Source: Nonomuraea basaltis (GTDB taxonomy: Bacteria > Actinomycetota > Actinomycetes > Streptosporangiales > Streptosporangiaceae). From it: DNA of 45,527 nucleotides. Of this stretch, positions 31,831-39,620 are shown piece after piece (the stretch's first letter is position 1; each line of letters begins with the position of its first letter). Made by a program: the position numbers and the translations under genes. Under the pieces are notes generated by a model, which saw only the letters and a program-made list of their open reading frames with translations, was not told where the DNA came from and searched no databases. The stretch covers positions 1-45,527 of the forward strand of contig NZ_VCJS01000099.1 of assembly GCF_005893125.1 (NCBI RefSeq). Reading direction: 5' to 3'.

Positions 31831-34340
31831 GCAGACTGATGCCGTTGATACCTCCGATTCCCAAAGACCCTCTCGTAGGACGCACAGTGGACACGACCAG
31901 AGTGTCGAGCACGGCCTTCGACGGGACTCCCCACGCTCCGGCGCACGCCCGCAGGTTCGTCCGCCAGGTGCTCGGCGAATGGCGGCTGAGCCATCTGGCG
32001 GAGGACGCCGTGCTGCTGACCAGCGAACTCGTCACCAACGCCGTGGTGCACGCCGGCACCGGCATCGAGCTGACCTGCCGCCTGGACGTGGAGGCCACCC
32101 CGGCGAAGCTGGAGATCGAGGTCGACGACCACCACCCCACCCGGGCCATCGTGGCGGCCGAGGCCATGCCGGCCGACGCGATGCGCACCTCGGGGCGTGG
32201 CCTGGCGCTCGCGGGCATGCTGGCCGACGCCTGGGGCGTCACCTACACCAGGACCGCCAAGCGCGTCTGGGTGCGCATGGAGCTCACCGACGGCTGCGAC
32301 CACCACGAGGCGGCGGCCGGCGCGCCGGGCCTGGCCCCGGCCGCCATCGCGGCGCCCGTCGAGGCCCTCCACGTCGGCGTCGTCGTCTGCGACCGCGAGG
32401 GGATCGTGCAGTCGTGGAACTCGGAGGCGGAGAAGCTGCTCGGCTGGCGGGCGGAGCAGGTCATCGGCATGTCGCTGGAGGAGCTGGTCGCCTGGCGCGG
32501 CCATGGCCCCTACGCACTGACCCTCGCCGACACGATCGGCCTGGGCCGATGGCGGGGCGAGGCGCGCATGCGGCACCACGACGGCAGGCTGGTGCCCGTC
32601 TACATCTCCCATCTGCACGCCAGGGGGCAGCGGTCCGCCATCTGGATGGTGGTGGGTGACGACCACCGCTACGTCCTGACGCCGCCGCCCCCGCCGATGC
32701 GCAGGGAGGCCGGGCGGCGCATCAAGGACCTGCTCGACCAGGACATGCCGTTCGCGGAGCTGCTCGACACCATCGCGCAGATCGTCCAGGTGTCCAGCGG
32801 CGGCGACGCCGCGTACGTGCTGCTCGGCGCCGAGTGCGGCGACAAGTTCGGCGTGGCGGCGGGCGCCGGCGCGACGGCGGGGCTGGTCGGGGTGCTGGCC
32901 ACCGGCGTCTTCGGCGCCGACCGCAAGACGCCCATGATGATCGACGACCTGCTGGCCGAGGACGTCGAGCTGGCCGAGCAGCTGCGCGCCAGGTCGCTGG
33001 CGTGCGCGCCGCTGCTCGTGTCCGGTGAGGTGACCGGCTACATCGTGGTGACGGCCGCGCAGCCGGGACGCTTCGACCAGGAGCTGACGGTCAGCCTGCA
33101 GCACATCGCCGACCAGGTGGCCGTGCCGGTGCAGCGCGAGCGGCTGGCCGAGCACGACCGGGCGCACCGGGGGCGGCTGTCGTTCCTGGCCGAGGCGGGC
33201 GAGCTGCTGGCAGGCGTGCACGACGAGGAGCTGATCGCGGCGCTGACCGCGCAGCTCGTCGTACCGAAGATCGCTAACTGGGCGGCGGTCTACCTGACCG
33301 ACCTGGCGGGGATGACCAGGCTCGCCCACGTGTGGCACAGCGAGGAGCGCCACAACGCCGACCTGCGCAAGTCGTTGCCCACCATCCCCCGCAGCGCGCT
33401 CCACGAGGTGAGCTGGCCCGTCGGCCCGGAGACCGTGCTGTCGTTCCCGCTGCTCACCCAGGGCAGGTCGCACGGCGCGCTGGTGATCGGCCGCGCCGAG
33501 CCGACCCTGCCGCTGGAGCTGGCCGACCTGCTGGCGGACCTGTGCCGCCTGGTGGCGCTCAACCTGCACACGGCCATGCTGTACGCCCGGCAGGCGACCA
33601 CGTCCCGGGTGCTGCAGCGCAGCCTGCTGCCCATGCGCGTGGCCCCCATGCCGGGCCTGGAGTCGGCGGTCGTCTACGAGCCGGCTGAGGAGGGCGCGGA
33701 CGTGGGCGGCGACTTCTACGACCTGTTCACGGTGGGCGACCACTGGTGCTTCGCACTGGGCGACGTGTGCGGCAGCGGACCCGAGGCGGCGGCGGTCACC
33801 GGGCTGGCCAGGCACGCCGTACGCCTGCTGGCCAAGGAGAACTACACGGTGGCCGACATCTTCGACCGGCTCAACCAGGCGCTGCTGGAGGAGGGCGATG
33901 ACGGCCGGTTCCTCAGCCTGCTGTGCGGCGAGCTGACCCCCCTTCCGCAGGGCGGCGCGCTGTGCACGATCGCCTCGGCCGGCCACCCGCCGCCCCTGCT
34001 GCTGCGGGCGGACGGCGCGGTCGAGGCGGTGGCGACGCCCCAGCTGCTGCTGGGCATCGAGGCCGGCGCCAGGTTCTACGTCGAGACGTTCGAGCTGGCG
34101 CCGGAGGAGGTGCTGTTGTGCGTCACCGATGGCGTGACGGAGCGGCGCAACGGCGACCGCCTCCTCGACGACGGCGACGGGCTGGGCAGGCTGCTGTCCG
34201 GCTGCGCGGGGCTGAGCGCCCACGCGGTGGCCGAACGGGTGCGGCACGCGGTCGAGACGTTCGCCGCCGAGCCGTCGCAGGACGACGTGGCCCTGCTGGT
34301 GATCAAGGCCGCCGCCGCCCTGCGCCAGGTCAGGACGTGA
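31803..34340 (+). CDS. osaC: OsaC-like multidomain SpoIIE phosphatase with RsbW-type kinase, PAS and GAF domains
   Basis: 845 aa from ATG 31803; ATG 31839 is a credible shorter start. Domains in order: anti-sigma-factor-type HATPase (~45–160; N box SELVTNAVVHAG, G box TSGRGLALAGMLAD), PAS (~185–290), two GAF domains (~310–450 and ~460–600), and a SpoIIE PP2C phosphatase (~610–838) with GGDFYD (635–640), LGDVCGSG (D654), VTDGVTE (D776) and the QDDVALLV end. All metal-binding aspartates are there. No membrane segment. In S. coelicolor OsaC has this layout, is divergent from osaAB and shuts down sigma-B after osmotic stress. The same arrangement here, head to head with osaA, supports orthology. 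The stop overlaps the galM stop by 11 bp. Confidence 0.87.
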   Translation: MWQFGHSQSGRLMPLIPPIPKDPLVGRTVDTTRVSSTAFDGTPHAPAHARRFVRQVLGEWRLSHLAEDAVLLTSELVTNAVVHAGTGIELTCRLDVEATPAKLEIEVDDHHPTRAIVAAEAMPADAMRTSGRGLALAGMLADAWGVTYTRTAKRVWVRMELTDGCDHHEAAAGAPGLAPAAIAAPVEALHVGVVVCDREGIVQSWNSEAEKLLGWRAEQVIGMSLEELVAWRGHGPYALTLADTIGLGRWRGEARMRHHDGRLVPVYISHLHARGQRSAIWMVVGDDHRYVLTPPPPPMRREAGRRIKDLLDQDMPFAELLDTIAQIVQVSSGGDAAYVLLGAECGDKFGVAAGAGATAGLVGVLATGVFGADRKTPMMIDDLLAEDVELAEQLRARSLACAPLLVSGEVTGYIVVTAAQPGRFDQELTVSLQHIADQVAVPVQRERLAEHDRAHRGRLSFLAEAGELLAGVHDEELIAALTAQLVVPKIANWAAVYLTDLAGMTRLAHVWHSEERHNADLRKSLPTIPRSALHEVSWPVGPETVLSFPLLTQGRSHGALVIGRAEPTLPLELADLLADLCRLVALNLHTAMLYARQATTSRVLQRSLLPMRVAPMPGLESAVVYEPAEEGADVGGDFYDLFTVGDHWCFALGDVCGSGPEAAAVTGLARHAVRLLAKENYTVADIFDRLNQALLEEGDDGRFLSLLCGELTPLPQGGALCTIASAGHPPPLLLRADGAVEAVATPQLLLGIEAGARFYVETFELAPEEVLLCVTDGVTERRNGDRLLDDGDGLGRLLSGCAGLSAHAVAERVRHAVETFAAEPSQDDVALLVIKAAAALRQVRT

Positions 34341-35277
34341 ACGTGTAGGTGGTCGTGGAGGTGCGGCGCTCGCCCGGCCTGAGCACGGTGGAGGGGAACT
34401 GCGGCTGGTTGGGCGAGTCGGGGAAGTGCTGCGTCTCCAGGCACAATCCGGCGAAGGCCCCGTACGGCGTCGCGACCCCGTCCAGCATGCTCCCCGAGTA
34501 GAACTGCACGCCCGGCTCGGTGGTCGTGACCTCCATGGTCAGGCCGCCGGCGGTCACCTGGATGCCGCCGTCGAGGACGAAGCAGTGGTCGTAGGCGCCG
34601 TCGTACCGCTCGCCCACGGTGTGCGGCTCGGTGAAGTCGAACACCGTGCCCTTGACCGGCGCCGGCTCCCCGGTCGGGATCTTGTCGGCGTCCACCGGCA
34701 GGTAGTGCTCGGCCTCGATCCGCACCACGTGGTCCAGCACGTCGCCGCCGCCGGTCAGGTTGAAGTAGGAGTGGTTGGTCAGGTTGACCACGGTCGGCGC
34801 GTCGGTCTCGGTGAGGTAGTCGATGCGGAGCGCGTCGTCCCCGAGCGTGTACGTGACCGACGCGGTCAGCGTGCCCGGGTAGCCCTGGTCGCCGTCGGGG
34901 CTGGTCAGCGTGAGCGTCACCGACGAGTCCGTGCGGTCGCTGATCGTCCACACCTTGCTGTCGAAGCCCTCGGTGCCGCCGTGCAGGCTGTTGGGGCCGT
35001 TGTTGACGGGGAGCCGGTATTCGACGCCGTCGAGGGTGAAGCGGCCGCCCGCGATGCGGTTGCCGTACCTGCCGACGACCGCGCCGAAGTAGCGGCTGCG
35101 GGTCAGGTAGTCCTCCAGCGTGTCCAGCCCGAGCACGACGTTGACGCCCGACACCTCCAGCGAGCGCACGATGGCGCCGAGGGTGAGCACCTCGGCGCGC
35201 AGCCGTCCCGATGACAGCTCCACGCGTTCGACCTGCTCCCCCGACGGCAGCGTTCCGAAGATCATTGCGGCGCTCAT
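34330..35277 (-). CDS. galM: Aldose 1-epimerase (mutarotase)
   Basis: 315 aa. Catalytic residues are present: H99 (NGPNSLHGG), H169 (NLTNHSYFNLTG) and general base E281 (CLETQHFPDSPNQPQFPS). It interconverts alpha and beta anomers of aldoses. ATG 35277 follows directly on the TAA of the LacI gene, so both are co-transcribed; a second ATG four codons in is possible. Near a uronate cluster it could supply the beta-pyranose form used by uronate dehydrogenase, an inference from context. It overlaps the end of osaC on the other strand. Confidence 0.92.
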   Translation of the reverse strand: MSAAMIFGTLPSGEQVERVELSSGRLRAEVLTLGAIVRSLEVSGVNVVLGLDTLEDYLTRSRYFGAVVGRYGNRIAGGRFTLDGVEYRLPVNNGPNSLHGGTEGFDSKVWTISDRTDSSVTLTLTSPDGDQGYPGTLTASVTYTLGDDALRIDYLTETDAPTVVNLTNHSYFNLTGGGDVLDHVVRIEAEHYLPVDADKIPTGEPAPVKGTVFDFTEPHTVGERYDGAYDHCFVLDGGIQVTAGGLTMEVTTTEPGVQFYSGSMLDGVATPYGAFAGLCLETQHFPDSPNQPQFPSTVLRPGERRTSTTTYTFTS

Positions 35278-36237
35278 TTATTGTGCCCTTCCCGTGGACT
35301 CGCGGACGATGAGGGCGGTGTCGAGGGTCACTGTCGCGCCCTCGCCCCCCGACTGCAGCAGCAGGTCGACGGCCATTCTCCCAGCGGCGACCGCGGGCAT
35401 GGCCACCGTGGTCAGCTTGGGCCGGTTGAGCCGGCCGGGCAGGATGTCGTCGAACCCGATGACACTGATCTGGGCTGGTACCCCGATGTCCATCGCGGCC
35501 AGCCCTTCGATGAGGCCGAGCGCGACGAGGTCGTTGTAGGCCAGCACGGCGGTGGCCCCGCAGGCCGCCACGTCGGCGGCCACGGCCAGGCCGCCGGCCT
35601 CCGTGGGCTGGTTGGGACCGAAGAAGACGAGGTCGAGCCCTGGCGCCTCGGCGGCGACGCCCTGCATCTCGTTGCTGGTCCACGAGCCGATCGGGCCGGA
35701 CACGAGGGCGATCCTGTGGTGGCCGAGCCCGGACAGGTGCTCCAGGGCGAGCTTGGCGCCCTGGGCGACGTTCATCAGCACGGAGGGCATGCCCTTGATC
35801 CGGCGGTTGATCACCACGAACGGCACGTCCTCGGCCAGGCGCTCGATCATCCGGTTCGACAGACGAGGGCTACACAGCAGGACGCCGTCCACCTGTTTGG
35901 TCAACGTCCTGATCAGCTCCTCCTCGACCCGCGGGTCCTCGTCGGTGTCGGCCACGAACACGTGGTAGTCGCGGCCCCTGGCCTGCGCCTGAGCGGCCTT
36001 GATGAGCGGCGGGAAGAACGGGTTGGCGATGTCCGCGACGATCAGGCCCATGTTGAACGTGCGTCCGGTGGTGAGCGCCCTGGCCGCCCGGTTGGGCCGG
36101 TAGCCGAGGTCGTCCGCGGCGGCCAGCACGCGGCTTCTGGTGGCAGGATTGACCAGGTGCGGTGCGGAGAAGGTGCGGGACACGGTGGACACGTGCACGC
36201 CGCAGGCGCGCGCCACGTCCTTGATCGTCGCCGCCAT
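35278..36237 (-). CDS. LacI family transcriptional repressor
   Basis: 319 aa from ATG 36237, preceded by a textbook SD (AAGGGAGGA). The N-terminal HTH (TIKDVARACGVHVSTVSRTFS) and hinge helix (PNRAARALTTGRT) are typical. The sugar-binding core has MGLIVADIANPFFPPLIKAA, DGVLLCSPRLS and ISVIGFDDI. Two LacI-type operators lie directly upstream (36250–36265 and 36306–36321), so it probably represses itself and galM. Whether it also acts on the uronate genes is unknown; they carry a different motif. Confidence 0.93.
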   Translation of the reverse strand: MAATIKDVARACGVHVSTVSRTFSAPHLVNPATRSRVLAAADDLGYRPNRAARALTTGRTFNMGLIVADIANPFFPPLIKAAQAQARGRDYHVFVADTDEDPRVEEELIRTLTKQVDGVLLCSPRLSNRMIERLAEDVPFVVINRRIKGMPSVLMNVAQGAKLALEHLSGLGHHRIALVSGPIGSWTSNEMQGVAAEAPGLDLVFFGPNQPTEAGGLAVAADVAACGATAVLAYNDLVALGLIEGLAAMDIGVPAQISVIGFDDILPGRLNRPKLTTVAMPAVAAGRMAVDLLLQSGGEGATVTLDTALIVRESTGRAQ

Positions 36238-36249
36238 CGCCGTCCTCCC

Positions 36250-36265
36250 TTGCAAACGGTTGCCA
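36250..36265. promoter_or_regulatory. LacI-type operator 1
   Basis: TTGCAAACGGTTGCCA has the central CG and flanking TTGCAA/TTGC arms of LacI/GalR operators (one imperfect pair). It lies 13 bp upstream of the LacI start, around the SD. Confidence 0.65.
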
Positions 36266-36270
36266 GACTA

Positions 36271-36304
36271 AACCTTGACCTTCACCGGTCCGGCCGTCAA
36301 GGTT
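36271..36304. promoter_or_regulatory. 9-bp inverted repeat between the two LacI operators
   Basis: AACCTTGAC (36271–36279) and GTCAAGGTT (36296–36304) are perfect inverted copies, 16 bp apart. Each arm holds TTGAC, which could serve as a -35 on either strand. The repeat is framed by operators 1 and 2. The rest of the gap to udh (36322–36456) is GC-rich with nothing I can support. Confidence 0.4.
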
Positions 36305-36305
36305 C

Positions 36306-36321
36306 TTGCAACCGGTTGCCA
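36306..36321. promoter_or_regulatory. LacI-type operator 2
   Basis: TTGCAACCGGTTGCCA contains the perfect palindrome GCAACCGGTTGC. Its centre is 56 bp from that of operator 1, a distance that would allow looping or cooperative binding. Confidence 0.7.
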
Positions 36322-36456
36322 TGACAGCCCGCCACCTCGCGCCCGGCCGCGGCGACGCGGACGCCGTGCCGTGCTGGGGCCGGAAGCCAGGAGGGATCCA
36401 GGCTCGGTGCGATCCCGGCGCGGGCTGGGAGGCGGCGCGGGCCGGGGTGGCAGCGG

Positions 36457-37251
36457 CTACCAGGAGCCGCCTAGTTCCTTGAGGGTGAAGACGCCGCCCG
36501 CGCGGTGGTGCAACGGGTCCGTCAGGTCCGGCTCGCCGTGCTCGGCGATGAGCGCGGCGGCCTGGGACTCGGAGTTGTCGCGGGAGACGTACCCGATGGA
36601 CTTGGCCTCCTCCAGCGACCACCACCGGCGCGTGTTGTCCGAGACGCCCCAGACGACGTGGTAGCCGGGCGCGGTCAGCGCGGCCTCGACGAGACGGGTC
36701 AGGTCGTCGGGTGAGATCCAGGTGGCCAGTCCACGCGTGTCGAGCGAGCCCTCGTTGCAGGTGCCGAGCCGGACCACGGTCACGTTCATGCCGAACCGGT
36801 CGTGATAGAGGCTGCCCAGGGCCTCCATGACGACCTTGCTCACGCCGTAGAAGGTGTCGGGGCGCGGGAAGGCGTAGTCGGGCAGGTCCTCACCGCTGTC
36901 CGGTCTGGTGTGGAAGCCGGCCGCGTGGTGGCTGCCCATGAGCACGACGTGCTGGACACCTTCGTTGCGCGCCGCCTCCATCAGCACCTGCATTCCGTTG
37001 ATGTTGGCGTGCACGATGTCGGCCCAGGGGCGCTCCCTGCTCTGGCCGCCCAGGTGGAGCACCGCGTCCACGCCCTTCATCGCCTCCGCCATGGCGGCGG
37101 GGTCGGCGAGGTCGGCCGTCACCCACTCCTCACCCGGGCCGGTCTCGACCGCGTGGAGATCGGAGAGCCGCAACGTACGGCCGTCCCGGGCGAGCCGTGG
37201 GCGGAGCAGCGTGCCGACTTTCCCCGCGGCACCGGTCATGAGAATGCGCAT
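36457..37251 (-). CDS. udh: Uronate dehydrogenase (NAD-dependent)
   Basis: 264 aa from ATG 37251 (MRILMTGAAGKVG); a GTG at 37287 would add 12 unlikely residues. It is an extended SDR with GxxGxxG-like GAAGKVG (7–13), VLHLGGQSRERPW, VLMGSHHAAGFH, and active-site Y135-x3-K139 (FYGVSKVVMEALG). The VVRLGTCNEGS and LATWISPDDLTRLVEAAL…VVWGVSDNTRRWW stretches match the Agrobacterium/Pseudomonas uronate dehydrogenases I recall, not GalE epimerases. It oxidises D-glucuronate or D-galacturonate to the aldaric acid lactone. It is divergent from the uronate ABC operon, and the same gap carries two putative IclR sites. It is first in the leftward group with LacI–galM. Confidence 0.88.
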   Translation of the reverse strand: MRILMTGAAGKVGTLLRPRLARDGRTLRLSDLHAVETGPGEEWVTADLADPAAMAEAMKGVDAVLHLGGQSRERPWADIVHANINGMQVLMEAARNEGVQHVVLMGSHHAAGFHTRPDSGEDLPDYAFPRPDTFYGVSKVVMEALGSLYHDRFGMNVTVVRLGTCNEGSLDTRGLATWISPDDLTRLVEAALTAPGYHVVWGVSDNTRRWWSLEEAKSIGYVSRDNSESQAAALIAEHGEPDLTDPLHHRAGGVFTLKELGGSW

Positions 37252-37262
37252 GGATCCATGGT

Positions 37263-37278
37263 GTACACGATTCTGGCC
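37263..37278. promoter_or_regulatory. Degenerate IclR operator near udh
   Basis: GTACA-CGATTC-TGGCC matches GTYCA-N6-TGRAC at 8 of 10 arm positions and lies 12 bp before the udh start. It is the weakest member of the proposed operator family. Confidence 0.35.
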
Positions 37279-37299
37279 GAAATTCACATCCTTGAATAT

Positions 37300-37329
37300 T
37301 GACCGTGATGCGTGAAGTGATTACGGTCA
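37300..37329. promoter_or_regulatory. 7-bp inverted repeat in the udh/ABC divergent gap
   Basis: TGACCGT (37300–37306) and ACGGTCA (37323–37329) are perfect inverted copies 16 bp apart, roughly midway between the two divergent starts. It could bind a second regulator. It is unlike the IclR and LacI sites. Confidence 0.35.
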
Positions 37330-37357
37330 CACCCACGAGTTCAAGTGTGCGACTCAT

Positions 37358-37373
37358 GTCCACGTATGTGAAC
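37358..37373. promoter_or_regulatory. IclR operator before the uronate ABC operon
   Basis: GTCCA-CGTATG-TGAAC followed by GG; full match to GTYCA-N6-TGRAC. It ends 13 bp before the binding-protein start and abuts the SD GGGAGG, so bound protein would block transcription or initiation. Confidence 0.6.
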
Positions 37374-37386
37374 GGGAGGCGGTCTG

Positions 37387-38697
37387 ATGTCACGTCGTCT
37401 GCTTGGGGGTGCGATCGTCGCATCTCTAGCCGTAACGCTGACAGGCTGCGGTTCCGGGGGATCGTCAGGTTCTGACGACAGTTTGGAGATCTGGATCAGG
37501 CAGGCGCCCGATTCGGACTCCGCCAAGACGGCGCAGAAGCTCGCCGACGCATTTACCAAGGCCAGCGGGGTCAAGACCAAGGTCGTCGCGCTCTTCGACG
37601 ACTTCGAGACCAAGCTGAACCAGCAGGCGGCGCAGAAGGCGCTACCTGACATCGTCATCAACGACACCGCCCAGCTCGGCAACATGCAGTCGCAGGGCTG
37701 GCTCCGCGAGATCGACAAGGCCTCCCTGGCCGGCGGCGACAAGCTGTCGGACAGGGCCTGGGGTGCCGCCACCGGCAGCGACGGCAAGTTCTACGCCGCC
37801 CCGTTCTCCGCCCAGGCGTTCGCGCTGATCGTGCGCAAGGACTGGCGCGAGAAGGTGGGCATGGAGCCGCCGCAGAGCTGGGAGGACCTGACCAAGCTGG
37901 CCACCGCGTTCACCGAGAAGGACCCCGACGGCAACGGCCAGGCCGACACCGCCGGGTTCGTCGTCCCGGCGGGCACCAAGCGCGGCTACGCCTCCTGGTA
38001 CGCCTCCTCCATGATCTACGCCAACGGCGGCGACTTCCTCAAGGCCAGCGGCCCCGGCAAGTACACGGCCACCGCCAACGACCCCAAGTTCGTGGAGGCC
38101 GTCCAGTACCTCCAGGACCAGTTCTGCAAGACCAAGACCGTCAACCCCGGAGCGGTCAGCAACGACACGACCGTCACGCACGAGGTGTTCGAGAAGGGCC
38201 AGGGCGGCATCTACCTGGTCGGCCCTTACGTGCTGGCCAGGTTCGTCAAGAGCCTCGGCACCGACAAGATCGAGGTCCTGCCCGTGCCCAAGGGCCCGTC
38301 CGGTGGCCCCGGCACCCTCGGCGAGGGCGAGAACGTCTACATGATGGTCGGCTCGGACAACGAGGAGGGCCAGAAGAAGTTCGCCGAATACGCCATCTCC
38401 CCTGAGGGCCAGCGGATCGGCATGAACAAGGACGCCAACGGCGCCATCGTCCGCCTGCCGGTCAACACCGGCGTCGACATGAGCGCCGAACGGCAGGATC
38501 CGCGCTGGAAGGTGTTCCAGGACTCCTACGAGTTCGCCGTCTACGCACCGCCGGTGCCGAACTGGGCGCCGGTCCGGCAGACCTCCGCCGACGCCATCAA
38601 CACCGTCTGGGCCGACTGCTCGGCGGACGTCAAGACGGCGATGGACGGACTGAACACCAAGCTCACCCAGGAACTGCAGAGCCAGAAAGCATCATGA
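37387..38697 (+). CDS. ABC transporter sugar-binding lipoprotein, probably for uronates/aldarates
   Basis: 436 aa. Lipoprotein signal with lipobox LTGC and Cys21, then a Gly/Ser linker. Family-1 features: LEIWIRQAPDSDSAKTAQKLADAFTKASG, PDIVINDTAQLGNMQSQGWL, YAAPFSAQAFALIVRKDW and the late GEGENVYMMVGSDNEEGQKKFAEYAISPEGQ. SD GGGAGG lies 8 nt before the ATG. It heads an operon with two permeases and a regulator inside the uronate pathway cluster, which points to hexuronates, oligouronides or aldarates as ligand. No ATPase gene is nearby; a shared MsiK-like ATPase is expected. Confidence 0.92.
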   Translation: MSRRLLGGAIVASLAVTLTGCGSGGSSGSDDSLEIWIRQAPDSDSAKTAQKLADAFTKASGVKTKVVALFDDFETKLNQQAAQKALPDIVINDTAQLGNMQSQGWLREIDKASLAGGDKLSDRAWGAATGSDGKFYAAPFSAQAFALIVRKDWREKVGMEPPQSWEDLTKLATAFTEKDPDGNGQADTAGFVVPAGTKRGYASWYASSMIYANGGDFLKASGPGKYTATANDPKFVEAVQYLQDQFCKTKTVNPGAVSNDTTVTHEVFEKGQGGIYLVGPYVLARFVKSLGTDKIEVLPVPKGPSGGPGTLGEGENVYMMVGSDNEEGQKKFAEYAISPEGQRIGMNKDANGAIVRLPVNTGVDMSAERQDPRWKVFQDSYEFAVYAPPVPNWAPVRQTSADAINTVWADCSADVKTAMDGLNTKLTQELQSQKAS

Positions 38698-39620
38698 CGT
38701 CCACCCTCACCCGGGCGGGGACCGGGACGGCGCACCCTCGCCGCCGCACCAAGTCGGTGCGGTGGCGGGGGCCGCTGATCGCCTGGCTGTTCCTGGCGCC
38801 TGCGCTGCTGCTGTTTCTGTACTTCAAGTTCATCCCGATGGGCCTGGGCCTGTGGAAGAGCTTCCATGAGGTCAAGTACCTGTCCGACACGTGGGTGGGC
38901 TGGGAGAACTACGAGACGATCATCTCCGACGACGAGTTCGCCGCCGCGATCTGGCACAGCGTCGTGCTGGCGCTCGGCACCACCGTCGGCTCGATCGTTT
39001 TAGGGCTGGGATTCGCGCTGCTCATCGAGGGTCCGGCCCGGTACCTGTGGTTCGTCAGGACGGCGGCCTTCCTGCCGGTCGTCACCACGATGGCGGCCGT
39101 GGCCGAGGTGTGGCGGATCATGTTCCACCCGGCCGACAACGGGATGCTCAACGTCATCATCGGCTGGGTCGGCATCGATACGCAGCCCTGGCTGGCCAGC
39201 GAGGACTCCTCGCTGGGGTCGATCATGCTGATGAGCATCTGGCGCGGCACCCCGTACGACATGATGATCTTCTTGGCCGGGCTGGTCGGCGTGGATCGCA
39301 CGCTCTACGAGGCGGCGGCGGTGGACGGGGCCTCCACGTGGCACCGGCTGCGGCACATCACGCTGCCGGCGCTGCGGCCGGTGTTCTGGATCCTGTTCAC
39401 GCTGGCCGCCATCCGCGGGCTGCGGGTGTTCGTCGAGGTGTACGTGCTGACGAACGGAGGCCCGAACGGCTCCTCCGAGGTGCTGATGACCTTGATCTAC
39501 AAGCTCGGCTTCCAGAAGAACGAGCTGGGCGTCGCCTCCGCGGGCGGGATCGTGCTCTTCGTGGCCACGCTGACGCTCACCGTGGTCGTGCAGATGATGC
39601 GCAGGAGGCAGACGAAATGA
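38694..39620 (+). CDS. ABC sugar permease, MalF/UgpA type (uronate cluster)
   Basis: 308 aa; ATG 38694 overlaps the binding-protein stop (ATGA). First helix GPLIAWLFLAPALLLFLYFKFIPMG, six spans in total, coupling loop TLYEAAAVDGASTWHRLRHITLPALRP. It forms the pore with the next gene, whose start overlaps its own stop. Confidence 0.93.
   Translation: MTSTLTRAGTGTAHPRRRTKSVRWRGPLIAWLFLAPALLLFLYFKFIPMGLGLWKSFHEVKYLSDTWVGWENYETIISDDEFAAAIWHSVVLALGTTVGSIVLGLGFALLIEGPARYLWFVRTAAFLPVVTTMAAVAEVWRIMFHPADNGMLNVIIGWVGIDTQPWLASEDSSLGSIMLMSIWRGTPYDMMIFLAGLVGVDRTLYEAAAVDGASTWHRLRHITLPALRPVFWILFTLAAIRGLRVFVEVYVLTNGGPNGSSEVLMTLIYKLGFQKNELGVASAGGIVLFVATLTLTVVVQMMRRRQTK

Noticed and set aside
31800..34247. 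An 815-codon minus-strand ORF across osaC
   Set aside because: Shadow; the plus strand has all SpoIIE, GAF, PAS and HATPase motifs.
36457..37251. UDP-glucose 4-epimerase next to galM
   Set aside because: Length and the STW/ATWISPDDL and VVWGVSDN motifs fit uronate dehydrogenase, and the pathway genes around it agree.
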